DNA from: Vreelandella titanicae BH1
Lineage (GTDB): Bacteria > Pseudomonadota > Gammaproteobacteria > Pseudomonadales > Halomonadaceae
Assembly: GCF_000336575.1 (NCBI RefSeq)
Contig: NZ_AOPO01000002.1
Location: 186,006 to 250,005, forward strand
Reading direction: 5' to 3'
Length of the DNA: 64,000 bases
In this document: in pieces, positions 17,474 through 25,938 of the stretch
Layout of the letters: every line of letters starts with the position of its first letter
How positions within the stretch are numbered: the stretch's first letter is position 1
The notes under the pieces: generated by a model
The model's database searches: none
What the model saw: the letters and a program-made list of their open reading frames with translations, nothing else
Told to the model about the DNA's origin: nothing
Made by a program: the position numbers and the translations under genes

Positions 17474-18618
17474 CATCCAAAACTAGGCCCGTCGCGCAGC
17501 CCACAGTTCGTCCCCGGCCTTTAGCTCGCCAGCACCGCTATTTTACGTGGTTATCATTGAGCTTGATGAGCTTTTTGGCACTTATGGTGTTGATTGTTTA
17601 TGAATCGCGCTGGGTATACCCCGAAATACAGGCTTATTTCAGCCAGACGGGGAGCCTTACAGGTCAGCAGCTTTCTACTCGGGCACGGGTCTACCTACAA
17701 AATGCCCAATCCGAGCTATTGAGTGACCAGGCAGAGCAAGATGCGCTGGATGCCGCAGCCTTGGATATTGACCTGGCCTACGGCTTAGCCGATGTGCACA
17801 TTTATCGGCGTGAATATACCTGCGTTGAGCCTAGTTTGAAGGAGTTGGATCGGCTGGTGGCGCTGCTCGTGGCGCGGGGCATTGACCGTATCGCTGCGGC
17901 GATGGCGTTGTTCGCACCGATTCAATGCTTAACCCATATTGAGATGGATCAGCTTGATCGTCGGGGCGCAGCGATTAACGATTTTTCCGAAAGCACCCGT
18001 CAGCATCGTCAGGTGCTGACTTACTCCAGTTTATTGATCTTTGTGATGGGATTGGCGTTTTGGTGGCTCCATGAGCGCCAGCTAAGACGCGCAGATCGCG
18101 CCACCCAAGAGACCTTCGAGTGGATGCAGCGTGCCATGCGCGACCCGCTCACCGGGATTGGCAATCGCAGCGCTTTACACCAGGATGTGTTGGCGAAGCA
18201 GCATCAATCGTTAGGGCTGATTCTGGTCGATATCGACTTTTTTAAACAGTACAACGATGCCTATGGGCATCCGCAAGGCGATACTCTTTTGCGCCAATTG
18301 GCCACATTGATTGGTGAAACGCTGAATGATGAAGCGCAGCTCTACCGCTTGGGAGGCGATGAGTTCGCGGCACTACTTCACTGCCCGAACACTGACACGC
18401 TGAAGCGTTACTGTCGTCAGCTAATTGAAGGGCTGCGGGAAGCTGATTTTGCCCACTCTGCCCATCCGGATAAAAAAGGCGTGACGTTAAGCGTTGGCGG
18501 GAGCTGTTTTGTAGCCGATGAAGCAACGTTTCCCTACGCTTACGAAGCCGCCGACAAAGCACTCTACCGGGTAAAAGCGATGGGCCGTGACGGTTGGCAG
18601 GTTACTGAAGACGCATAA
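17467..18618 (+). CDS. Membrane-bound diguanylate cyclase (GGDEF)
   Basis: A 383-residue inner-membrane enzyme expected to make cyclic di-GMP from GTP. Membrane helices lie at about residues 26-45 and 183-201, with a periplasmic sensor domain between them. The GGDEF domain follows, with RDPLTGIGNRSAL, LVDIDFFKQYNDAYGH and the intact YRLGGDEFAAL. The product-inhibition RxxD site before the motif is not present. The start is one of two adjacent GTG codons (17467 or 17470) overlapping the stop of the preceding gene. The 3' end overlaps the convergent globin gene by 17 bp. Confidence 0.9.
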   Translation: MVTSKTRPVAQPTVRPRPLARQHRYFTWLSLSLMSFLALMVLIVYESRWVYPEIQAYFSQTGSLTGQQLSTRARVYLQNAQSELLSDQAEQDALDAAALDIDLAYGLADVHIYRREYTCVEPSLKELDRLVALLVARGIDRIAAAMALFAPIQCLTHIEMDQLDRRGAAINDFSESTRQHRQVLTYSSLLIFVMGLAFWWLHERQLRRADRATQETFEWMQRAMRDPLTGIGNRSALHQDVLAKQHQSLGLILVDIDFFKQYNDAYGHPQGDTLLRQLATLIGETLNDEAQLYRLGGDEFAALLHCPNTDTLKRYCRQLIEGLREADFAHSAHPDKKGVTLSVGGSCFVADEATFPYAYEAADKALYRVKAMGRDGWQVTEDA

Positions 18619-19069
18619 CGTCTGTGTACATAGGGGCGAGTCTGCCCAGCAGTTCATTACGTGCGCCAAGGGCAATACCCTCCGCCTGCATAGCCGCATC
18701 GAGATGTTCCACCAAGCGATTAAAATGCGCATCTGTTAGCCCCATATGTTGATGAGCACGATCCATCGGCGGGCCTTCATAGTGGCAGGGGCCATCGCTT
18801 ACATCGCATAGCTGGCTGGCCAGGGATTCAGCAAATAAATCGATATTGGTGTTAGCAAAAAACACCACTACTTCGGGATCATCCGCAATTCGGTATAAGA
18901 GATTCTCGACCACCGTGTCGATAGTGCCCTGACCGCCAAGCCGTTCGTAAAGCGTTGTTGATTGAGTGGCTGACTGATGAGTGCAGCCTGCGAGCGTAAT
19001 TGCGATTGTTGCAAAAGTAACCGTTATTAAACCACGGTGTGTCCGCTTGCATTTGTGTGGAAAGCTCAT
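18602..19069 (-). CDS. Lipid-anchored truncated haemoglobin (group I)
   Basis: A 155-residue protein with a lipoprotein signal (ATIAITLAGC, lipobox LAGC near residue 29) followed by a group I truncated globin. Markers are LYERLGGQGTIDTVVENLLYRIADDPEV, CHYEGPPM and RAHQHMGLTDAHFNRLVEHL, whose first His is the probable haem-iron ligand. Most truncated globins are cytoplasmic; this one should be exported and anchored to a membrane. The ATG at 19069 was chosen because a longer frame would put 22 residues before the signal peptide. It is 10 bp downstream of the DUF3034 gene on the same strand, so it is part of that operon. Confidence 0.82.
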   Translation of the reverse strand: MSFPHKCKRTHRGLITVTFATIAITLAGCTHQSATQSTTLYERLGGQGTIDTVVENLLYRIADDPEVVVFFANTNIDLFAESLASQLCDVSDGPCHYEGPPMDRAHQHMGLTDAHFNRLVEHLDAAMQAEGIALGARNELLGRLAPMYTDVMRLQ

Positions 19070-19079
19070 AGCGCCCCGC

Positions 19080-19958
19080 TTAGAAAGCTGCCTGAAGTGA
19101 AAGATAGCCGCCGCGTTGGGAAGGTAGGCCGGCAATGTCGCCTAAGTTCAACCACGCGCCCGTGAGTGATAAGTGCTTATTGAAGAAGTAGGCACTGTAG
19201 AGACTTTGCCAATCATCCTCTTTAGCTACGCTTAGGTTATCGGGTTTCTGACGATACTCTGCACCGACAACCCATTGCGGGGTAATAAAAACGCCCACGC
19301 TCCCCTCGGCCATCCACGAGCGGCTACTCTGATCGCCGCCAAAGCCAAGCAGACCGCCCTGGTTGGCATTGGTATTGCGCAGGGTGGCGTTGAATAGCAC
19401 ATTGCGCCCGGCAACAGCGCTAAACAGCAACTTGCTGGCGCTAAGATACATATCGGTACCGCTTGTTTTATCGGCACCGAGGGCGGTGGGAATGGTGCCA
19501 TCAACCAGTCGTTTATGTTGCATCCCAACACTCCAAATGCCCCAAGGGTGATAGAGCACATCACCGAGCAAGCGCACCTTAGCACCGTAAATATCCTGGC
19601 CTAGCTCGCCACCCAGGGTGTCTAGATCAAGCGTTTGACGCGCCACTGAGACTTCAATACGGTCATAAACATTCAGGCTTGCGCCGGTCACTGTTAGCCG
19701 ATAATCGTCCACCCAGGCATGGGTAGCGGCGGCAGTGACGCCGATTTCCTGTTCGCTGGCGGTGCTGGCCAGCACTGCCCAAGGCGATAAGCCACCCCCC
19801 GCGGCCCCTTCAATAGCACTCACTCCGCCCGTACTTACAATACGGCTACCGGCATAGGAGGGCATGGACGCAAGCGCTAAACAGACCGCAAGGCAGCTGA
19901 AAAAAAAGTGCCGAAAGGGTGAACTGGATGGTGAAAACATAGATTGAAATAACATCAT
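19080..19958 (-). CDS. DUF3034 family outer-membrane-like protein
   Basis: A 292-residue exported protein. The signal peptide spans about residues 1-36 and ends SMPSYAG. The mature part has alternating beta segments, the STGGVSAIEGAAGGGLSPWAV start typical of DUF3034, and a terminal phenylalanine (LSLQAAF) as in outer-membrane beta barrels. Its function is unknown. It overlaps the EAL-domain gene by 4 bp (ATGA) and precedes the globin, so all are co-transcribed. Confidence 0.8.
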   Translation of the reverse strand: MMLFQSMFSPSSSPFRHFFFSCLAVCLALASMPSYAGSRIVSTGGVSAIEGAAGGGLSPWAVLASTASEQEIGVTAAATHAWVDDYRLTVTGASLNVYDRIEVSVARQTLDLDTLGGELGQDIYGAKVRLLGDVLYHPWGIWSVGMQHKRLVDGTIPTALGADKTSGTDMYLSASKLLFSAVAGRNVLFNATLRNTNANQGGLLGFGGDQSSRSWMAEGSVGVFITPQWVVGAEYRQKPDNLSVAKEDDWQSLYSAYFFNKHLSLTGAWLNLGDIAGLPSQRGGYLSLQAAF

Positions 19959-22324
19959 GGCTTTCTCTGGAACGCCTTTAGTAAGGACGACATCGGGTGG
20001 GGCAAGGAGAGCGGCGTAAAATTATCCAACCATGCGGGGAGTTCATCAGCTGGCATTGGTTTAGCAATCCAATAGCCCTGTAAAAAGTCACAGCCAAGCT
20101 TGCTTAACAGCTCGGCGCTGGCGCGATTCTCGACGCCTTCGGCCACTAAGCGCAGTCCTAAGCTGTGGCCCATTTCGATGGTCGAGCTGACAATCGTCAA
20201 GTCATCTTTTTGAGAATCAATGGCCAACACGAACGATTTATCGATCTTGAGTTCATCCACGGGCAAGCGTTTGATTTGCGCTAGGGAAGAGTAGCCGGTG
20301 CCGTAATCGTCAATCGCGATACGCAGCCCTAGTTGGTTGAGCTCCATCAACGTGGCCATGGCGGCATCAACGTCCTGCATAACGGCACTTTCAGTGACTT
20401 CGATACTCAGGCGGGCAGGGGCAAGACGATAGCGCTCAAGCAGGCTAGCCAAATAAGCAGCTAATTGGCGATCCACCACATCACTGGCGGAGAGATTAAC
20501 CGCTACCGATAAGTGGTAACCATGCTGCTGCCAAGCATGCAGTTGAGCGCAGACATTGGCTAACATCCAGTGGCTTAGCATGCTGATGCTTCCCGAACGC
20601 TCGGCCAAGCTAATAAACTCATCGGGTGGCACAAAACCTAACGACGGGTGACGCCAGCGCATCAACGCTTCGCACTGATCGACACGGCCGTTACGTGTGT
20701 TTACTTTGGGCTGGTAGGCCATCCACAGCTCACCGTTGCCCACCGCGTCCTGTAGGTCTCGAATCAAGGTGAGCTGGCGTAAATGATGCTCATCCTGTCC
20801 TTCCAAATAGCGTTGATGGGCGTGACGGTGGCGACGCGCCATATCGAGTGCGATGTCGGCACGCCGCAGCAGCAGTTGAGGGCTGTCGCCATGGTCGGGG
20901 TAATTAGTTTCGCCCGCCGAGAGTGACGGCGCGATAGGGAATTTATCAAGGTCGATAGGGTGGTGCAGCGTTGTAAAAAGGCGGGTTCGCCAGGCAAAGT
21001 CGCTTCTCGACTGCTTGACGAGTAGCAGTAATTCATCGCCATCCAGTCGGTAGGCAGTGCTCTCAGAGCCATCAAAGTGCTGCAAGCGCTTGGCCAGTGT
21101 GACTAGCACGTGATCCCCCAGCGCATAGCCGAAGGTGTCGTTGATGTCGCGAAAGTTGTTAATCGCCAGGCGAAGCAAGGTAAAAGGCTCACCGCGTTTG
21201 ATCAAAAGGCTAATATCTTCTTGGGTGCTGATGCGGTTGGGCAGGTCGGTAAGGAGGTCGTGGCGAGACTGGTGATGAAGCGTCGCCTCGCGCTGAGCGA
21301 TGCCTTCCTGCATGGCGATCAGTGTCGACGCCAAAAGCCCCGTTTCACTTCGCTCACTACCAATGGGTAGCTCGGTAAAACGTTCGCCGCGACCAATGCG
21401 CTGTGCCGCCTTCGCCAACTCCATTAACGGTTTGCTCATACTCCGGGCGCTCCACATAGCAATCAGCACGGTAAACAGCAGGATCAAAGCAATGATTCCC
21501 AGCAGTTGCCACTGCAGCGAGCGGTAAGCGCCAAGCAGCTCGTTGCGTGAGAGTTGTAACAACGCATAGGTCTGGTTGACGTCATCGGAATAGAGCTGAG
21601 ACGCGTAGGTCAGGTACTCGGCATCCGGCGTCATCTGGCTGTGTAAGGCATATTCACCTTCGATTAGCTCATCGTCACGCCCGCTCATTAATTCCAGGGC
21701 CAGTTGCTCGGGATGAGAACTGGCAAGGTAGCTGATCTCGCCGTTGTCGCGATAGTTGACTACGCTGATGTCCAACCCGGTTAATGCATTAATCTCTTCC
21801 GTGACCGCTTCATTGATTAAAAAGCCCATACCCACCCAGCCAATCAGGTTGGGGGCACGCACTGGCAGCAGGGCAAACTCGTACGGCTGCCCTTCGGCGA
21901 TGACGACGCTAACAGCTTCGCCTTCTTGGCTGGCTCGATCGAACAACTGCGGGAAAGGCATGGGGCTATTTTGCGCGTGATGGCTGCTTGCCAAAATACG
22001 CCCATCCAGGCCGCTGAGTAACACGATATCCGCCTTGGCTCGATCACCATGGTTGGCCAATACGGAGTAGAGCGTATCGGTGTCCTGGGTGGAAACGGCG
22101 CTTTTAAAACCGAAGTCATCGGCAAGAATGGCGACGTTATTAGCTAACTGCTCACCGCGTGCGTCCAGCAGTTGTTCCAATACATTGGCACCCACTTCTA
22201 AACGTTGGGAGCCTTTTGCAATGACGTCGTTTTGGGTCGCACGAAGAAACGCCACCCCGGTGGCGAGTTGCGAGACAATCACCACTGTCAGTAGCACGAG
22301 CATCAGGCGCGTTCTAAAGCGCAT
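19955..22324 (-). CDS. Membrane sensor with HAMP, degenerate GGDEF and EAL domains
   Basis: A 789-residue inner-membrane protein expected to degrade cyclic di-GMP. A first helix (residues 5-25) and a second (about 272-290) flank a periplasmic sensor domain, followed by HAMP. The GGDEF motif is replaced by LDGDEL in YRLDGDELLLLVK, so cyclase activity is unlikely. The EAL domain keeps EALMRWRHP, VTESAVMQD, IDDYGTGYSSL and ELKIDKSFV, so it should be an active phosphodiesterase. It is the second gene of the cupredoxin-EAL-DUF3034-globin operon and opposes the cyclase encoded convergently at 17467. Confidence 0.9.
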   Translation of the reverse strand: MRFRTRLMLVLLTVVIVSQLATGVAFLRATQNDVIAKGSQRLEVGANVLEQLLDARGEQLANNVAILADDFGFKSAVSTQDTDTLYSVLANHGDRAKADIVLLSGLDGRILASSHHAQNSPMPFPQLFDRASQEGEAVSVVIAEGQPYEFALLPVRAPNLIGWVGMGFLINEAVTEEINALTGLDISVVNYRDNGEISYLASSHPEQLALELMSGRDDELIEGEYALHSQMTPDAEYLTYASQLYSDDVNQTYALLQLSRNELLGAYRSLQWQLLGIIALILLFTVLIAMWSARSMSKPLMELAKAAQRIGRGERFTELPIGSERSETGLLASTLIAMQEGIAQREATLHHQSRHDLLTDLPNRISTQEDISLLIKRGEPFTLLRLAINNFRDINDTFGYALGDHVLVTLAKRLQHFDGSESTAYRLDGDELLLLVKQSRSDFAWRTRLFTTLHHPIDLDKFPIAPSLSAGETNYPDHGDSPQLLLRRADIALDMARRHRHAHQRYLEGQDEHHLRQLTLIRDLQDAVGNGELWMAYQPKVNTRNGRVDQCEALMRWRHPSLGFVPPDEFISLAERSGSISMLSHWMLANVCAQLHAWQQHGYHLSVAVNLSASDVVDRQLAAYLASLLERYRLAPARLSIEVTESAVMQDVDAAMATLMELNQLGLRIAIDDYGTGYSSLAQIKRLPVDELKIDKSFVLAIDSQKDDLTIVSSTIEMGHSLGLRLVAEGVENRASAELLSKLGCDFLQGYWIAKPMPADELPAWLDNFTPLSLPHPMSSLLKAFQRKP

Positions 22325-22374
22325 AGCAACCTCACTAAGTGGCGGATCGCGATCTCCTGAACACTGATAGGGGC

Positions 22375-23058
22375 TTAGGTGGCATCTTTAAATCGCTGCT
22401 GAAGTGGAGAGAGTGTTGGCGCTGGGGGTGGCAGCGCATTGAGTTTCAAGCTGACGTTTAATTGGTCGGTATCGGTAATGACGCCTTCCCACCAGACTTG
22501 TTGGCTGTCATCAAGCTGAGGGTGCCAAATCCGCACACGATGCTCACCTGGCGGCAGAGTAGGTAGCAAAAGCGTGCCTTCGGCAGCCGTTGTGGCCATA
22601 TAGGGAGCGTCGCTAACGACAATAAAGGCCTGCATATGGTCGTGAATATTGCACCCCAAGACGACAATGCCCGCTCGGTCGAATTGAACTGGTGGTGGGG
22701 TTTCTTGCAGGTAGAGATTTAAATCAAAGGTTTTGGCCGGTGAAAAAGAGTAGACGTGATGGCGAGTCGTATCTTGGTTAGGAAATGCCACATAGCTGTC
22801 GGTCGATACGGTTAGCACCTTGGGGTGAAAGGCGGCATCGCGCTGGTAGATACTCTCTTGTTGGGGTGGATTTCCTGCTGAGGTGTCGTAATAGACCTCA
22901 ACCACTGCGTCCTCAAGCAGTTGACCTTCAACACTACGCACCGTTACCTGGGCAGCATTAGCGGTGGAGACAAGTAGGGATGTGATTGCCACTACAAAAA
23001 ACGGGGCAGTAAATACGCTGAAAAAGCCACTAAAAGGGCTACGTTGTTGTGTTGGCAT
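22375..23058 (-). CDS. Periplasmic cupredoxin-like protein (methylamine-utilization type)
   Basis: A 227-residue exported protein with a signal peptide ending VSTANA near residue 35. A plastocyanin-like domain has possible type 1 copper ligands: His in TTRHHVYSFS, then Cys, His and Met in LGCNIHDHMQAF. A second beta domain (LLLPTLPPGEHRVRIWHP) follows. Such proteins are often named methylamine utilization protein by similarity, but no methylamine genes are near. It is the first gene of the operon with the EAL sensor, the DUF3034 protein and the globin; a role in sensing copper or redox state is an inference. Confidence 0.75.
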   Translation of the reverse strand: MPTQQRSPFSGFFSVFTAPFFVVAITSLLVSTANAAQVTVRSVEGQLLEDAVVEVYYDTSAGNPPQQESIYQRDAAFHPKVLTVSTDSYVAFPNQDTTRHHVYSFSPAKTFDLNLYLQETPPPVQFDRAGIVVLGCNIHDHMQAFIVVSDAPYMATTAAEGTLLLPTLPPGEHRVRIWHPQLDDSQQVWWEGVITDTDQLNVSLKLNALPPPAPTLSPLQQRFKDAT

Positions 23059-23444
23059 TCAGATTGGCATCCCGCATTAAGCTGGCAAAGTGTTAAGCCT
23101 AATAGTGGATGGATTATGCAAGAAAGTCATGCCTTTGGCTTAACGGTAAGCCAACACTTGTGGATTTATCCTTAACTTTGCTTTTGTTTTATTAGGTGCT
23201 GTGGCACTCGCACCAGTGACCACGTTAGCTTTTACCGATTAGATGGGCAGGATAGTGCTTAACGCAATGCTGGCTGGCGCCAAGTGTCCCGCCAGGCATA
23301 CATGACGCGCTCTGGGTACCAGGTTTCTCCCAGGCTGCGTCTGGCGCTGCACGTCATCACCAATAAAACGCGCTAGCGGCGTGCCCATACGTTCACGCCA
23401 CTGGGCTTGTCTCTACAAGCCCAGCGCCGCTCAGCGTTACTGCC
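23059..23444. other. Intergenic region with a hairpin downstream of proS
   Basis: This 386-bp gap holds the promoter side of the cupredoxin operon and the 3' side of proS. A perfect hairpin, CTGGGCTTGT and ACAAGCCCAG with loop CTCT, lies at 23401-23424. It has no T-run in the proS direction, so it is only a weak terminator candidate. I see no convincing gene. Confidence 0.5.
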
Positions 23445-25175
23445 TTAGCTAGCTTTCTCACGCAAAAAGTCGATGATTTGATCCGCAGGCACCATGGTGG
23501 CTTCGCTATCCCGACGTCCTTTATATTCCAGTTCGCCGTTGTCCAGGCCGCGGTCGCCGATTACCAGGCGGTGAGGAACGCCCATCAGCTCCAAGTCGGC
23601 AAATTTAACGCCGGGCCGGGTGTCTCGGTCATCCAGCAAGACGTCTAAGCCAGCGGCGGTGAGTGCTTGGTAAAGACGTTCAGACTCTTCGCGAACACGC
23701 TGGGATTTGTGTGCATTCATCGGCACCAGTGCCACCTGGAAGGGCGCAATAGCGTTAGGCCAGATAATGCCGGATTCATCGTGGTTCTGCTCAATGGCCG
23801 CGGCGACCACACGGGTCACGCCGATGCCGTAGCAACCCATCCAAGGATGGCTGGTTTTGCCGTTGTCGCCCAGTACGTTGGCGTTCATGGCCTGGGAGTA
23901 CTTTTGGCCAAGCTGGAAGACGTGGCCAACCTCGATGCCGCGCTTGATAGAGAGCGTGCCTTGACCGTCGGGAGAAGGGTCGCCTTCCACCACATTGCGT
24001 AGGTCGGCCACCTCGGGAAGGGCAACATCACGCTCCCAGTTAATGCCGAAATAGTGTTTGCCTTCAATATTGGCACCCGCGCCAAAGTCGCTCATCAGGG
24101 CAACGCTGCGGTCGGCAATAATGGGCATATCAAGGTTCACCGGGCCAAGCGAGCCAAAGCCTGCACCAACTGCTGCGCGAATTTCTTCTTCGCTGCCCAT
24201 GGTCAGCGGGGCCGCCACTTGGGGAAGGTTCTCTGCTTTTACCTCGTTCAGCTCATGATCACCGCGCACCAATAGGGCAATCAGGCCACCTTCAGCGGCA
24301 CGTACGATGAGGGTCTTGACCGTTTTCTCGATCGGCAGATCAAACTGCTCAACCAGGGCGGCGATGGTCTTGGCATTAGGTGTGTCTACCAGATGCATCT
24401 CTTGGGTAGGTGCTTCGCGCTGTATGTCGCTGCCCACCGGGGCAGGCAAGGCTTCGGCCTTTTCCATGTTTGCGGCGTAGTCGGAGGCGTTGGAGAATAC
24501 GATATCGTCTTCGCCCGAGTCGGCCAGTACGTGGAATTCATGGGAGCCGGTGCCGCCGATAGAGCCGTTGTCGGCAATTACCGGGCGAAAGTCGAGGCCT
24601 AGTCGCGTGAAAATGCGTGTGTAAGCATCATACATATCCTGGTAGGTCTGCTTCAGCGAGGCTTCATCCAGGTGGAAGGAGTAAGCATCCTTCATGATGA
24701 ACTCGCGGGAGCGCATTACCCCAAAGCGTGGGCGAATCTCGTCACGGAACTTGGTCTGAATCTGATAGAAATTGACCGGCAGCTGTTTATAGCTGGCAAT
24801 CTCTTTGCGCACCAGGTCGGTGATCACTTCTTCGTGGGTCGGGCCGACGCAGTAGTCGCGGTCGTGGCGATCTTTCAGGCGTAACAGCTCGGGGCCATAC
24901 TGCTCCCAACGGCCAGACTCCTGCCAAAGCTCAGCGGGCTGCACGGCGGGCATCAGTACCTCTTGAGCACCGGCACGGTTCATCTCTTCGCGCACAATGG
25001 CTTCCACTTTACGCAGGGTGCGCAGGCCAAGTGGCAGCCAGGTGTATAGCCCTGAGGTTAAACGGCGAATCATCCCGGCACGGAGCATTAGCTGGTGGCT
25101 AATGACTTCGGCGTCAGCCGGGGTTTCTTTGAGAGTGGCAATCAGTAATTGGCTGGCGCGCATGGGCGTGAGCAT
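23445..25175 (-). CDS. proS: Prolyl-tRNA synthetase
   Basis: ProRS charges tRNA-Pro in the cytoplasm. The 576-residue protein follows the bacterial type with an editing (INS) domain between the class II motifs. Markers are [30 protein letters not shown] at the start, [26 protein letters not shown] for the central catalytic motifs and [20 protein letters not shown] for motif 3. The start could be ATG 25175 or ATG 25163; the latter begins MRASQ like E. coli MRTSQ. Four tandem 15-bp repeats lie directly upstream in its leader. Confidence 0.95.
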   Translation of the reverse strand: MLTPMRASQLLIATLKETPADAEVISHQLMLRAGMIRRLTSGLYTWLPLGLRTLRKVEAIVREEMNRAGAQEVLMPAVQPAELWQESGRWEQYGPELLRLKDRHDRDYCVGPTHEEVITDLVRKEIASYKQLPVNFYQIQTKFRDEIRPRFGVMRSREFIMKDAYSFHLDEASLKQTYQDMYDAYTRIFTRLGLDFRPVIADNGSIGGTGSHEFHVLADSGEDDIVFSNASDYAANMEKAEALPAPVGSDIQREAPTQEMHLVDTPNAKTIAALVEQFDLPIEKTVKTLIVRAAEGGLIALLVRGDHELNEVKAENLPQVAAPLTMGSEEEIRAAVGAGFGSLGPVNLDMPIIADRSVALMSDFGAGANIEGKHYFGINWERDVALPEVADLRNVVEGDPSPDGQGTLSIKRGIEVGHVFQLGQKYSQAMNANVLGDNGKTSHPWMGCYGIGVTRVVAAAIEQNHDESGIIWPNAIAPFQVALVPMNAHKSQRVREESERLYQALTAAGLDVLLDDRDTRPGVKFADLELMGVPHRLVIGDRGLDNGELEYKGRRDSEATMVPADQIIDFLREKAS

Positions 25176-25186
25176 TCCTTAGGTTT

Positions 25187-25246
25187 TTGAAAACAGGGTT
25201 GTTGAAAACCTGGTTCTTGAAAACTGGGTTCTTGAAAAAGTGCTTG
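25187..25246 (-). repeat. 15-bp tandem repeat (four copies) in the proS leader
   Basis: Four successive 15-bp units begin TTGAAAA at 25187, 25202, 25217 and 25232: TTGAAAACAGGGTTG, TTGAAAACCTGGTTC, TTGAAAACTGGGTTC and TTGAAAAAGTGCTTG. The array ends 11 bp upstream of the proS ATG at 25175. It could form alternative leader structures or be a replication-slippage tract. Confidence 0.85.
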
Positions 25247-25433
25247 GAAGCGTTGAATGGGGACATTGTACGGTCTAGCGGTTAAAGCGGCAAAATAGTG
25301 CTTATGTTCAAATGATCTATGCTTTTGGATGGCTGTGCTAAACTGATCGAGTTTTGTGGCGCGATAGTCGGCAAAAACGCAAGCGCAATACGCTATATCG
25401 ACTATCGTTACTTTTGTATTTGAGGGAACCTTC

Positions 25434-25868
25434 ATGCATCAAGCAGTTCGTCGCTGGTTGACTGGCGCCGTGGTTGGCGTTTCCATCGTGTCATTGAGTG
25501 GTTGTGGTACGCTTTTTCACCCTGAACGTAAAGGGCAATTGAGCGGTGATATTGATCCGGTTATTGCTGTCGCCAATGGGGTCGGTTTGCTGTTTTTTAT
25601 TGTACCCGGAGTGATTGCCTACGCCGTGGATTTCTCTAATGGCACCATCTATCTGCCGGGCCGCAACAGCGCCTCAGTAGATGTTCACCACTTAGACGAC
25701 GCTATGGATGTGGCTTCCCTGGAAAAATTGCTCTCTGAAACAGCTGGTCAGCCGGTGAGCTTAGAGAGCGAGTTGGTCATGATCGAGGAGGTGAGCAGCT
25801 TGGATGAAGCGTTGGCCATGGTGCGTATGTCGGGCGTGTTAGACCAAGAGAAACTCTCAGCTATGTAA
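25434..25868 (+). CDS. Small lipoprotein of unknown function
   Basis: A 144-residue exported lipoprotein. The signal ends VSLSGC, so Cys24 is the lipidation site, and the next residues are GTLFHPERKGQLSGDIDPVI. A hydrophobic stretch VANGVGLLFFIVPGVIAYAVDF near residues 46-67 could be a second membrane contact. I recognise it only as a conserved gammaproteobacterial lipoprotein. It is divergent from proS and has its own terminator. Confidence 0.78.
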   Translation: MHQAVRRWLTGAVVGVSIVSLSGCGTLFHPERKGQLSGDIDPVIAVANGVGLLFFIVPGVIAYAVDFSNGTIYLPGRNSASVDVHHLDDAMDVASLEKLLSETAGQPVSLESELVMIEEVSSLDEALAMVRMSGVLDQEKLSAM

Positions 25869-25886
25869 CGTTCGCTATTGATCGCT

Positions 25887-25923
25887 AAAACCCAGCCATG
25901 TGTCACGCTTGGCTGGGTTTTTT
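25887..25923 (+). terminator. Rho-independent terminator after the lipoprotein gene
   Basis: AAAACCCAGCC pairs with GGCTGGGTTTT around a 13-base loop and ends in six T residues. The A-rich 5' arm lets it also serve the convergent amidase gene. Confidence 0.88.
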
Positions 25924-25938
25924 CATGTCGTGCAAGTG

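Noticed and set aside
23259..23357. Minus-strand mini-frame, 32 codons, tryptophan-rich, downstream of proS
   Set aside because: It has no ribosome site, and similar short frames arise by chance. It was kept only as part of the intergenic description.
25142..25435. Minus-strand frame with pentapeptide repeats ([20 protein letters not shown])
   Set aside because: It overlaps both the proS start and the lipoprotein start. The peptide repeat is just the 15-bp DNA repeat read in frame.
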